Assembly: GCA_907164885.2 (NCBI GenBank)
Contig: OU015501.1
Coordinates: 62,788,193-62,852,192, forward strand
Length of the DNA stretch: 64,000 bases
Direction: 5' to 3'
From: Dolomedes plantarius
Taxonomy: Eukaryota > Arthropoda > Arachnida > Araneae > Dolomedidae
In this document: positions 11,481 to 22,257 of the stretch, in pieces
Layout of the letters: each line of letters starts with the position of its first letter
How positions within the stretch are numbered: position 1 is the first letter of the stretch
The notes under the pieces: generated by a model
The model's input: only the letters and a program-made list of their open reading frames with translations
Told to the model about the DNA's origin: nothing
Databases searched by the model: none
Position numbers and translations under genes: made by a program

Positions 11481-11836
11481 GCAGAAGGATCTTAGCAATG
11501 GGTCATCTGTGGAACGAATGGTATTTTTATTGGAGTTAAACTAAAAACAACCAGGAATTGATGTCAACTGTAAACTTCAGTGAGTGAGTCACGTCACTCC
11601 AGTTAGACGTTAATGTTATGACTACACTACACGTACAGTAATAAAAGTTACTTAATGATTTAACATTATGAATCACAACTGAAAAAACACTCAGTCTGAT
11701 TGTTTATCGTATTCAGTAAATCAATCAGATTGAATGGGATCGAAGCTGTTACTCACACTGTTATATTAGTACGTTGTGTAACTGGAAATCTGAGATCTAC
11801 AAACACTTCAATTATTTTGTGCATGACTGTTTAGGC

Positions 11837-12327
11837 CAATGATTTCTAACCAGTGGTCCAAGAGAACCCAAGAAGTGGCCGTGATGTCAGGAGTGATTTT
11901 TTAAAAACAGGTTTCATCGTTCCAAAACGACCGCGAATTTAAACAATTAAATTTTTTTAAACTGGATGCAAAACTATTTTTACGTGATAATTTTTTGTTC
12001 AAATTCTAAAAATTCCTTTTTTTCTCCCGCTTTCTGACGTTTTGCGTACGGAAAGATTCTCGTTCTAATTTCTAATATATTTTCTGTGATGAGAATTCGC
12101 AGCGTCACAGTCATTTCGCAGCATTACAGCAATTTTATAGCTAGTAATGTCAATGCAAGGTGAAAAATCCCGTTAAATTTCAAGTTTTTGTAGGCATTTA
12201 TGTTTGCTATTAAGTTTTCTTTTACGTTTTTTGCCTCTTAAAGGGTTGGTTAGGAGATGGCCAACGAAGAATTTTTTTTTTTTTGGACACAAGTGATCCC
12301 TGATCAACGAAAGGTTAGGAACCACTG
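11837..12327. mobile_element. hAT-type MITE inserted in the target duplication of its neighbour
   Basis: 491 bp. Left end CAATGATTTCTAACC, right end (reverse complement) CAGTGGTTCCTAACC. It is flanked by perfect 8-bp duplications GTTTAGGC (11829-11836 and 12328-12335). A third copy, GTTTAGGA, follows at 21368-21375. The arrangement shows that this MITE landed in the left duplication of the larger unit to its right. Confidence 0.88.
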
Positions 12328-12442
12328 GTTTAGGCCAATGATTTTCAACCTTTTTATGTCTAGGCCTTCCTTTGGATGATCTTCAGACACTACGTCCCCT
12401 CCCCCCCCCCCCTCCCCGGCTTAAAAAGTGTGACAAACGTTA

Positions 12443-12790
12443 TAGTAGGGGAGCATATGTAGTCCCGTGGCGGTATTTATGATGGGAACATGGGTGGATA
12501 TTTTTTTGATCAGAAACTACCTGTAGATGAATAATTTCCATGGTGTCACTCTTTGGTGTGTGGCGTATAGCAGTAATGACGTCATCAAGATGGCCGCCAT
12601 GGAATTAAAAAAATCCACTTTATTTCGGTTATTTATCAGCCGATTTTCTTTTGTAATACCTCATATTGAAGATAAATAAAATGTCTAGATGACAGATGCA
12701 GAATCAGGGGAGACGGAGTCGTCATAGAGCACAAAAGGGAGAAAGCGCGTCCTTTGAAGAAGATGGTTGGCTCGCGGTTGGAACCTGTGT
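12443..12790 (+). repeat. Left long inverted repeat of the unclassified element
   Basis: About 348 bp. It contains TGACGTCA (12577-12584, a CRE-type palindrome) and AAGATGGCCGCCATGG (12587-12602, YY1-like core), both kept in the opposite arm. The arm is also the empty-site paralogue of the copia insertion: the target ATTTC appears here only once. Confidence 0.85.
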
Positions 12791-13939
12791 TATGCTAGGT
12801 CAAAGTTACATTGGAGACCCTCCATGAAGGATAAAAAACTTTTGTGCTTGTAATTAAATTAACATTATACATAAAGACAAAACACTTCATGTCGGCTGGC
12901 CAGCCATTGAAAAAACAAAGAAAAAAACACCCCTGTAAATTATACATAGAAAGTGCATTCAAAACACATGGAAAAATGGTAACAAAATAATTACAAAACA
13001 ACTTAAATTGGTGTCATACATAAATGAATGCACTATAAGAGTCAACCTTGTGACAAAGAGCATGGTTGCATAGTAAAATAAGTGTCATTACTACATAAGG
13101 AAGATTACAAGACACGTCTGCATGAAAAACATAACCCTCAAAACAGTGTATAACATTGTACCATGCCTAGCACAAAAGTGGAAAGGAAATGTGCTTACAA
13201 ACTTAAAAAAACAAGTGCAAAAATTACATTGGGATACACATGTTAAGATGAGTACATACGCTAGAACAGGGGTGGGCATTTAGTCGATCGCGACCGACCG
13301 GTGGACCACCAAGACATTTTGGGGTGACCGCCTTTACTAAGACCTAAGACGCGCATACTAAAAGAAACATATTTTTGGAACACCGACGCGATTTGCTTTA
13401 AACGTGGTTTTAAAAGAGTGTTATTTTTTCTTGTAGTTATGTAGGTTTTATTATTAAGTTATAATAAATATTGTCGACATTTTTTTTAGCTCACCACACC
13501 TACGTCACTGGGTGGACCGCAACACCTTGACAAAATTAGAAGTAGCCCGTACCTTGAAAAAGTCTGCCCACCCCTGCCCTAGAGCATTAAAAAAAACTTA
13601 ACGAATCATAGAAAAATGCAACAGCATGTTATTCAAAAATGTTACACAGTATAGCAAAATTACATGATGATTTTGTTTGCAAAAAGGACAAGTTAATGAT
13701 TTATACACTTCACAAAATGGCAGGTGAGATATACAAAAATAAGAAAAAATATAAAAATTTCACCAATATAAAGTTATAAAGGCATGAGTTATAAATGCAT
13801 GAATTGTGATCTACACATAATACATGAGTGCATTTACAACAGTTGTTGTTGAACGAAAGACAGTACAACTTGTGTTCGGTTCAAGATTGCCTATATTTTT
13901 TTTTTTTTTGGTTTCAAGTGGTAAATTTTAACGTAAAAT
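12791..13939. other. Non-coding left part of the unclassified element
   Basis: AT-rich with no open frame of note. It contains one hAT-type MITE (13267-13576). It may hold the promoter and leader of the gene starting at 13940. Confidence 0.5.
13267..13576. mobile_element. hAT-type MITE
   Basis: 310 bp with ends CAGGGGTGGGCA and (reverse complement) CAGGGGTGGGCAGACTTTT. Flanks CGCTAGAA and CCCTAGAG match at 6 of 8 positions. It is inserted in the unclassified element. Confidence 0.75.
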
Positions 13940-16430
13940 ATGGATGGTGTAATTAAATTCGACTGACCGTCTAAGCGAAAGCGAGTGAAGGACATAGACT
14001 TTGAATTGTGTATATTGTGCCAACATCTATTGAATGAGGATTTGGTTAAAACCTCAAGTACTCAGCATAAACTGTTTGATGCAGTGAGAGTTCGAAACAA
14101 GTGTGAAAAGGTGAAAAGTTCGAAACAAAGTGAAAAGGAAATGTGCTTACAAACTTAAAAAAACAAGTGGAAAAATTACATTGGGATACACATGTTAAGA
14201 TGAGTACATACGCTAGAACAGGGATGGGCATTTAGTCGATCGCGACCGACCGATGGACCACCAAGACATTTTGGGGTGACCGCCTTTACTAAGACCTAAG
14301 ACGCGCATACTAAAAGAAACATATTTTTGGAACACCGACGCGATTTGCTTTAAACGTGGTTTTAAAAGAGTAAGACAGTGATTATCAGCACCTCGAAGAA
14401 TACGCTCGAAAATTTACAGTGGAAGGAATAACCCAGCTAAATGCCCGGTGGCATTTAACTTGTCACAAGAAATGCACGCACAAAGGTAACATTGATAGAC
14501 TACAGCCAGGTATAAAAAGCAACAAGCGGAAATTGAAATAGCTTCCCCAGGCTCGGTGTGCAATAAGGTCCACCCGTGTACAAGAGGCCAAAATCTTGGC
14601 ACGAAACTACATAAAAATGCCTGCTTCTTTTTCGATAGACTTGAAGCTAGGAGACATCCATTATATACCGCTTCCATCAAAAAGGTAGGTCAGAGGATTT
14701 AATGCTGTCTAGCGAAGTGAAAATAGCAATTGGAAGTTAAAACTGAGTGGATTCATTAATCCAGAAGATGTACATGCATATGATGTAGTACATCTAAGAC
14801 CACATCTAGTACCACAAAGAATGTTGCACAAAAAACGTCATTGCGAAGTACTGATGAAGTTGAAACAACACCTAATTTGCCAGAATGTATTAGTCAAGTA
14901 GAATCCATAGATCGTTTGCTAGATTCTTTTTTGGAAGGTAATGTTGTCACAATGGCAGATCCTGAGAGACACTATAGATATCTGTCACTGGAATGGTGTT
15001 AAACGGCAAGACATGTTGTCAAGAAAATCTCTTAAAATACTTATTGAGCATGAATTATTTTACATGAATGTAGTATTTAACGACCCTATCTCCAAAAATC
15101 ATTCACAGCGTAATTCTTTGAAATTTGTCAATGATATTTTGTTGTCGCGGGTGGAATCCAATTCTGATATGAATGCGAGTATGGAAGTTCTGTATCAAGC
15201 AGCTAAATTATTACGTAAAACTATACTGACAGAGGAGAAATAGAAGTTTACAAGTTCTATAACGAAGAAAAAAATCATAAATATCATACCGAAAGAAGTT
15301 CTATACTTTTTCAAATGGTATATTGGAGGGAACAAAAAAAAGAAAGTTTGCAAATTGATAATAAACATTTGAATCAAAGGGGTGCTGCATTATCACAAAC
15401 TCTTATGTATGAGTGCCAAACTGAAAGACAAATCGTTTATAGTAGCACGGCGTTAGTTAAACACAGACACTCATGGGACCTTCCTCTACAAGTTGCTGTT
15501 GGCCTAACGATACATAGTAAAACTCGCAGAAAATTCTTGGTTCAGCTCATGCATGGTTCGGGTTACTCGATTGATTATAATAAAGTTTTCTGACTTGAGA
15601 CTGCTATAGCCAATGAAGTTCTGAACCATATGGAAGACAATGACGGATTGTATGTCCCACCCGATATTGTGAAAGGGAGATTTATCTTTTGTACAGCAGA
15701 TAATTTAGACTTCCTTGGAGACACGCCTGATGGACGAGGAACCCTTCACGCAACTGTGATGACTTCTTATCAAGAATATAACGAAGGTGAATTGCAATCT
15801 ATAACCCTGTCTGATGCTGAAACACAGGTACCCAATCGTTCGCTACAGAAACGATCCAGATACATGACAGACTTTATTCACTACAATGGGCCAAAACTCT
15901 TAAAGCCTAACAGTTTTGCTTTTAAGAAATCTGATATATATATATAATTCAGCGTTTAAAACTACATAATGTAGAAGATTTAGCATGGTGTCTGTGCAAA
16001 AACAAAACAATACGTGATACAGAAGAAATATCCGATAGTTCCGGAAATCGACCTTCAAGTTCTAATCATGAAAGTAGTTATAATCCAGCATCTGATTCAA
16101 CTTGGACTGTCTTTAATGCAAAGCTGTTAAAAGACCAAAAACCAATCACTCACATATGTGCTCTACCAATCATACCAGCTACTCCAACAGATCGTTCCAT
16201 ACAATTGACTTTCTAGACGTACTTTGAAAAATTGACTATATATGTGTGTGGAGTAGATTCAAAATGTGTTGTTCCATTAGATTTGGGTTTTTACCGTCCT
16301 GTGCAGCAACTTATCATGGCTCAACAGAATCTTCGAGATCGCTTTGTGCTACGACCTGGAGAGTTACACATATGTATGGCCTTATTACATGCTATTGGCA
16401 CATTTATTGAGGCATATTTTAATTCGAACA
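13940..16430 (+). pseudogene. Conserved mobile-element protein of unassigned family, broken
   Basis: The pieces follow the order of a large uncharacterised protein family that I recall from cnidarians, molluscs, fish and arthropods. (1) 13940: ATG, then a stop at codon 9, then ELCILCQHLL (zinc-type CxxC). (2) 14375: RWHLTCHKKCTHKGN, completing a C-C-H-C cluster. (3) 14941-15243: an alpha-helical segment. (4) 15315-15947, one frame with a TGA at 15591: LPLQVAVGLTIHSKTRRK, LMHGSGYSIDY, then TADNLDFLGDTPDGRGTLHAT, whose D-rich core is the most conserved part. (5) about 15950-16220: DLAWCLC...WTVFNAKLL...ICALPIIPATPTD. (6) 16232-16430: LDLGFYRPVQQL and LRPGELHICMALLHAIGTFI. The frame then ends in the right inverted repeat, so the C-terminus is missing. 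At least three stops, several frameshifts and a 244-bp insertion break it. Acidic residues in (4)-(6) could form a DDE/D site, but this is inference. Confidence 0.7.
14127..14370 (+). repeat. 244-bp duplicate of 13175-13418 inserted in the gene
   Basis: Same length and orientation as 13175-13418, with about four mismatches. The copy includes flank plus the left half of the hAT MITE, so it moved as a plain duplicated segment rather than by transposition. It separates the CxxC and HxxxCH halves of the zinc cluster. Confidence 0.9.
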
Positions 16431-16467
16431 TTTTGGGGGGGCTCTTTCTCTCTTTTCTAAGAATCAC

Positions 16468-16724
16468 ACACAGGTCCCAACCGCGAGCCAACCATCTTCT
16501 TCACAGGACGCGCTCTCTCCCTTTTGTGCTCTGTGATGACTCCGTCGTCCTTGATTCTGCATCTGTCACCTAGACATTTTATTTATCTTCAATATGAGGT
16601 ATTACAAAAGAAAATCGGTCCATAAATAACCGAAATAAAGTGGATTTTTTTAATTCCATGGCGGCCATCTTGATGACGTCATTACTACTATACGCCACAC
16701 ACCAAAGAGTGACACCATGGAAAT
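16468..16724 (-). repeat. Right long inverted repeat, inner part
   Basis: Inverted match of 12535-12790. CCATGGCGGCCATCTT (16656-16671) and TGACGTCA (16674-16681) are kept. It stops at the copia target GAAAT and resumes at 21157. Confidence 0.85.
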
Positions 16725-16877
16725 TGTTGGTATATATATATAAATGCTACAAAGTGTTTTTAACTTTTCACACCAGATGGTGCTAAGTGTCTGTATTTGT
16801 CCTTTTGTATGTAAATGTATATTTTCTGTAAATAAAACTCAGTTGGAATGTAGTCCTTGAACGTGTGAGACACAACA
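16725..16877 (+). repeat. 5' LTR of copia
   Basis: 153 bp. TATATATATA near the start may serve as a TATA box, and AATAAA at 16831-16836 as the poly(A) signal. Confidence 0.93.
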
Positions 16878-16879
16878 TT

Positions 16880-16891
16880 TGGCAGCAGAGC
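16880..16891 (+). promoter_or_regulatory. Primer binding site (initiator tRNA-Met type)
   Basis: TGGCAGCAGAGC, two bases after the LTR end, complementary to the 3' end of animal initiator tRNA-Met except for one base. It primes minus-strand DNA synthesis. Confidence 0.7.
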
Positions 16892-17005
16892 TTCGTGGTT
16901 GTTTTTCTCCTCGAAGAGCCAGTCGCATCGACATCCGGTCGCCGATGAATTCAAAATGCAACAGTGAGATTTCCTAAAGCGAAAGTTTAAACGATAGCGA
17001 AGAAA

Positions 17006-20000
17006 ATGGATAACATGAAAAGCATTCCGTTGTTGAATAGTGGAAATTATCTAATCTGGTCTATGAAAATCAAGGCAATTTTAACTTTAAAAAGATTAAT
17101 AGATGTTATCTATGAAGATAGACCACAGGATTTAAAATTACTAGAAGATTGGAAAACAAAGAATGATGACGCTGTAGCCTATATTTTGCTATCACTTTCA
17201 GATGAACAGAGTCTCCAATTTGCAGAAGAAACCAATGCCAAAAATTTATGGGAAAAAATAAAAAGGGTTTTCACAGGAAAAAATGAAGACCGGAAGATAG
17301 ATGCTGGAAATGAGCTAAAGAATATAGAAATGCAAGAAAACGAAAATGTATCTGACTACATAGCCAGAGCAAGGGGACTTTCTATGAAGTGTAGCGCACT
17401 TGGTTTGAACATTTCAGAACGTGAACTGGTTTACTACACAGTTCGTGGACTTAACCATAAATTCGGGAAAATAAGAGAAATATTGAAGACGCAAAGAGAA
17501 AAAGAAATTGATGAAATATTAGAAATTTTACGCGAAGAAGAGAATACCCATTTGAAAATGAACTCAAATTCCATATCCAGAAAAGGAGAAGCTTTCCATG
17601 TTAAAAACAGTAATAGAAACGTAAAACTTTGCTGGATCTGCAACAAATCCAATCACATAGCCAGAAATTGTTTTTACAGGAATAAAACAGGAAACAGGAG
17701 TGGAAATGCACCCGACAACGTGATAAGAACATTACCTAACGACAAAACCAAAAACAAGCAAAAAATGAGATTCGCGAACGCAGCATTTGAAAACGAAAAT
17801 CAGAACTTTGCCCTTATGACAGACCCAGAACATTCCGACGCTACTTGTGAGGATATTTGGATTTTGGATTCTGGAAGCAGCTCACATATGTGCAAGGACC
17901 TTAAATTTTTTGAAAACTTTAATTCCGATGTTGGTCATATTAACTTAGCAGGTAAGAATTCTGTTTTAAAATCTATTGGCGAAGGAAAAGTTAAAGCTAA
18001 GACATTTGTAAACAATATTGAAAATACATTAACTATTGATAATGTGATTTATGTACCTGATTTAAGATGTAATTTGTTATCCATGACTAAATTAATGGAA
18101 AGAGGTTATAGTATTCAATCATATGATAATTATGTTTTGGTTTTAAGCAAAACTGGTCAAATTGTTTTAAAAGCTGAGAAAGTAAATAATCGCTTAGAAA
18201 TTATAATGAAACCTTGTATTGATAATAATTCATCTGAATTATTAGAGTGTAACTTTGTTAAAAATGTAGAAAATTATGAATTATGGCATAAAAGACTTTG
18301 TCACTTGAATCCTCAATATATGTCTAAAATGAAAGATATAATTGATATAAATGTTAAAGAATCTGAAATTTTAAATTGTGAATCATGTAATATCAGTAAA
18401 TTAACTCGTAAAAAACATTGCAAAATTAATATTGATCAAAGTAATTCTGTTTTGGAATTAATTCATGCTGACTTAGCTGGTCCTATAAATATTGATTCAT
18501 TGGGTGGTTCTAAATATTTTTTAATGCTTGTAGATGATTATTCTGGTATGTATTTTTCTTATTTTATAAAACATAAGTATGAAGTATTTGATGTGTTTAA
18601 AAATTTTAAAGAAAGGTATGAAAACCTAACAAGCCGAAAAATCAAACGCTTAAGAACCGATAATGGATTAGAATTTGTGAATAAGGAAATGACTAAATTC
18701 TTACTGAAATTTGGCATATCTCATGAAAGAACTGTAGTATGCAATTCAGAATCTGGCGGAAAAGCGGAAGAGGCTATAGGAGTTTTAGTAGAACGCGCAA
18801 GAACCTTACTATATGAGAGTAAACTACCTCAAAAATTTTGGGCGGAAGCCATATCCTGCAGTACTCATGTATCGAATATTACACCGCGCAAATATAAAAA
18901 TAAACTTCCGATGGAAATATGGACAGGTAAAGAACCCAAAATAAGTTATTTAAAAACTTTTGGCTGTGTAGCTTATCATATTCCTAAACAATTTCGCAAT
19001 AAATTTGATGTTCCAGGGAAACGCGGAATTTTTGTCGGTTATTCCAGAGATAGAATAGCATATAGGATTTATGACATCGCAAAAAATACAGTGATTGAGG
19101 AACGATCAGTTAAATTTGACGAAAAATTAAAAGGCAGCGAATTCATAACGAAAAATTCGGAATCCTATTTATGGAATGTTGAAAATCTGAGTCAGTTCAA
19201 TTTTTCAAATTTAGAAGCAGAAACAGAAATTAACCCGCGTGAAAATAATCAAAGTGAAATTAATGACACAAAATCATTACAAAATGAAACCGCAAACGAT
19301 CAAAGAGTGGAAAACTCAAATCATGAGTTATCACCTAAATTAAGGCGTTCCGAACGTATAAAAAATAAGTCAACGGCGAATTTGGCCTTAAGTAACTCTA
19401 CTCGGGAGGAAAATAATTCAATACCTGAAAATTATGAGCAAGCAATGAATAGCATTAAACATAATAAGTGGAAAATCGCGATGCAAAAAGAATTAGAGTC
19501 AATGAATAAGCATGATGTCTTTGAAATAATTGAAAGACCTAAAAATGTAAAAATAATCAAAAGTAAGTGGATTTATTCAGTTAAAACAATTAATGACGAG
19601 GAAATTTATAAAGCAAGACTCGTAGCGGCAGGTTTTAATTTAATTAAAAATAAAGACTATTCAGAGTCTTTTTCGCCTGTTGTTAATATAGAATCATTTA
19701 GATTATTGATATCATTAGCTGCAAAATTAAATTTATCTGTAAGATTTTTTGATGTCAAGACAGCTTACTTGTATGGCGATATAGAAGAAACTGTTTACAT
19801 GGAAATCCCACCAGGTTATGAAGAACAATTTGGTAAGAACAATGTATGTAAATTAAAGCGTAGCTTATATGGTTTACCACAATCTGGTAGAAATTGGCAT
19901 ATTAAACTTAAAAATGAACTGAAAAGGATTGGCCTCAACCAGCTTGCATCTGACAATTGTGTTTTTATTACAAGTAATGAAACTGATTTTTTCGCAATTT

Positions 20001-20947
20001 GTATTTATGTAGATGATTTGGCAATATTTTCAAATAATTCTAAATTATGTGAAGAGATAATACTTAAGCTTAGAAAAACTTTTGAATTAAATGAAACTAC
20101 AGAAAATTCCAAATTTTTAGGTATAGAAGTTCTACAAAATGAAAATGGTATTAGTTTATCGCAAACGCATTACATTGAATCTCTGATAAATAAATATGGA
20201 TTGGAAAACTGTAAGAAAGCTAATACACCAATAACTAAAGGTGAGGATAGATGTTTTAATCCCACGGATGATTTAGTCAATCAGACTGAATATCAGGAAA
20301 TAATAGGTGAGATTTTATATTTGGCTAATAGAACTCGCCCAGATCTCGCTTTTGTCACTAGCTATTTATCACAATTTAATAAACGACCGGAAAAAAGGCA
20401 TTATACATTAGCTAAAAGAGTTTTGAAGTATTTAAACGCAACAAAAAATAAAGTTTTGTTTTATGACAGAGAAAATGGATTTTTAAATTGTTGCGCAGAT
20501 GCCAGTTGAGGAAATGCTGAGGGAGGCAAATCATTTTCAGGTTGTGTTATAATGATTGGTAATTCACTTCTTACGTGGAAAAGTAGAAAACAAAAATGTG
20601 TTGGACTATCCACATGTGAAGCAGAACTGCTAGCTATCGCCGATGTTGCAAGAGAATTAACTTGGACTCTAAACATGTTAACTGAATTAAAATGTGAAAA
20701 TTTTGTTAAGAGACCTGTAGTCTTATATAGTGATAGTCAATCAGCCATCGATTGGTTAAATAGTGGTAAGTCATCAAATAAAACTAGACATGTGAATCTG
20801 AAATTCCATTTTGTCAAAGATCTCATTGAAAATGATACTATAAAGACTAAATATGTGAATACTAATGAGATGATTTCTGATTTCTTAACCAAGGCTGTAA
20901 CATTTGATAAATTGTTATTCTCATTGAAGAATATATGTTTAATGTAA
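17006..20947 (+). pseudogene. Copia Gag-Pol polyprotein with one in-frame stop
   Basis: A single frame of 1313 codons from ATG 17006 to TAA 20945-20947, interrupted only by TGA at 20507-20509 (codon 1168), where DASWG is expected, so a TGG-to-TGA change is likely. Domains in order: copia-type Gag (1-200); zinc knuckle CWICNKSNHIARNC (C at ~209); aspartic protease LDSGSS (D288); integrase zinc motif H428...CESC; integrase core D489, D552, E588 (DD35E); reverse transcriptase with FDVKTAYLYGDIEE and YVDD (1001-1004); RNase H with ADAS, CEAEL and YSDSQSAI. The stop cuts off most of RNase H, so this copy should make Gag and RT but not a complete RNase H. The part before it shows no frameshift. Neighbours are only its own LTRs. 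Confidence 0.95.
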
Positions 20948-20998
20948 ATGTGCTGTTAATGTTCTGAAAAGATAAAACCCCTTTTCGCAGGGGGAGAG

Positions 20999-21151
20999 TG
21001 TTGGTATATATATATAAATGCTACAAAGTGTTTTTAACTTTTCACACCAGATGGTGCTAAGTGTCTGTATTTGTCCTTTTGTATGTAAATGTATATTTTC
21101 TGTAAATAAAACTCAGTTGGAATGTAGTCCTTGAACGTGTGAGACACAACA
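20999..21151 (+). repeat. 3' LTR of copia
   Basis: 153 bp, identical by eye to the 5' LTR; AATAAA at 21105-21110. Followed directly by the GAAAT duplication. Confidence 0.93.
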
Positions 21152-21156
21152 GAAAT

Positions 21157-21257
21157 TATTCATCTACAGGTAGTTTCTGCTGAAAAAAATATCCACCCAT
21201 GTTCCCATCATTAATACCGCCACGGAGCTCATTTTTTCGACATATGCTCCCCTACTA
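21157..21257 (-). repeat. Right long inverted repeat, outer part
   Basis: Inverted match of 12443-12534, ending at the element tip. It carries an ~11-bp insertion relative to the left arm next to ACATATG. Confidence 0.8.
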
Positions 21258-21375
21258 TTAGTAAAATACGTTCTACACAAATTTATTGTTAACCATCCAC
21301 GCCCCCTTCCCCTGAATATTACTCTCGCCACCCCAGAGGGACGCACATGCCAGGTTGAGAACCTCTGGTTTAGGA

Positions 21376-22257
21376 AAACAATCATTTGGAGAGCAAATGA
21401 TTGTATCGTAGTGGAAAATGTTGATTGCCAGTGTGAGGGAGGTCTAAGTCGAATAGTATTTTCTTAATTCCTAGAGGGGTGGACATAGTCCCTCATTTTA
21501 CATCCCTTGTCCTTAGACACAAGTTTGTTTTCATATCGCATAACATCGCAGCTGTTGACTTCAAGATAATCCAAACTATCCCGTCAGGGGTAGCCCATTT
21601 TTTGAAGCGTGGGGGGGGGGGGGGGGGAGGGCTGCTTCTAAAGCTTGAACCGGGAACAAATAATGTGTTCTTTGTATTGGCTACTTTAACAAGTCGCTTG
21701 CATGTGCGTTTTCGGACATAGCTTCTCTATGGGCGTTTTATCTAAAAAATTTTTTAGTTTCATTTGCTAATAAAATAACAGTTAACAGCATGATTCTATC
21801 TGATCCTTCACTTGAAAAATACAGTTTTAAGAAATATCTAATTTGAGCATAGAACAGCTATCTGCCTGGAGCGAGGATCAAACTCGCGTCTCCAAACCTA
21901 AAGGTTGGTGTCGTGCCTGGCGCTCTTTACGAGAGAAGGGGACTCCGCCGTGGGGGTCCTAAGAAGGGAGAATCCATGGTGGTCAGTCTGTGTTGGGGAG
22001 TTTGGGAGAACAAACAGTGCGTGGGAGTGTAACCGCGAAGACGCACTGAGATTTTGTTTGCTGTCAGTCAGAATCAGATGACTGAAATAGAGATTAGCGA
22101 ATGCAAATATTGTACATAAGTTCTGTGAATAATTTGAGTATTGTGTTTGCTCGTGAGTTGTGTGAATAAATATCCTGAATATTCATCCAAGTGTGTTAAA
22201 TCCGTCACCTTTAACGTCGTCGATCAGAGAAAGATCGAGGAAGGACGGCAGTATAAA
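21376..22257. other. No gene; poly-G tract and possible retroelement remnants
   Basis: A run of about 18 G lies at 21610-21628. The minus strand at about 21855-21915 has a B-box-like GAGTTTGATCCTCG. The stretch 22000-22200 (GT-rich, with an AATAAA near 22165) looks like an LTR end, without a partner. Confidence 0.4.

Larger units (their letters stand above)
16725..21151 (+). mobile_element. Ty1/copia LTR retrotransposon, nearly intact
   Basis: 4427 bp with two 153-bp LTRs (TGTTGG...ACAACA) that look identical base for base. The 5-bp target duplication GAAAT lies at 16720-16724 and 21152-21156. A PBS matching the 3' end of initiator tRNA-Met (TGGcAGCAGAGC, 16880-16891, one mismatch) follows the 5' LTR. 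A purine tract GCAGGGGGAGAG precedes the 3' LTR. One long polyprotein frame lies between. Identical LTRs mean recent insertion. Confidence 0.95.
12443..21257 (+). mobile_element. Unclassified 4.4-kb DNA element with long inverted repeats (interrupted by copia)
   Basis: Both ends begin TAGTAGGGGAGCATATGT and form long inverted repeats: the left arm 12443-12790, the right arm 16468-16724 continued after the copia at 21157-21257. Arms agree through CCGTGGCGGTATT, GGGAACATGGGTGGATATTT, AACTACCTGTAGATGAATAA, GACGTCATCAAGATGG and GATGGTTGGCTCGCGGTTGG, with an ~11-bp indel near the tips. A 3-bp flank TTA is present on both sides (12440-12442, 21258-21260), a possible target duplication. Without the copia the element is about 4.38 kb. 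It holds one decayed gene reading left to right. The protein is not one I can place in a named transposase superfamily. Confidence 0.8.
12336..21367. mobile_element. hAT-type MITE split by the nested insertions
   Basis: Outer ends CAATGATTTTCAACC at 12336 and (reverse complement) CAGAGGTTCTCAACC ending at 21367, with 8-bp flanks GTTTAGGC and GTTTAGGA (7 of 8). Only 12336-12442 and 21258-21367 belong to the MITE itself; the two pieces are not inverted copies beyond the first ~16 bp. Everything between is later insertion. Confidence 0.75.

Noticed and set aside
12336..12790. One continuous 455-bp inverted repeat belonging to a single long-TIR hAT
   Set aside because: The outer ~105 bp are not inverted copies beyond the first 16 bp; inverted similarity starts sharply at TAGTAGGGG, so two nested elements explain it better.
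21479..21721. 80-codon frame with Gly run
   Set aside because: The Gly run is a poly-G tract; no other motif.
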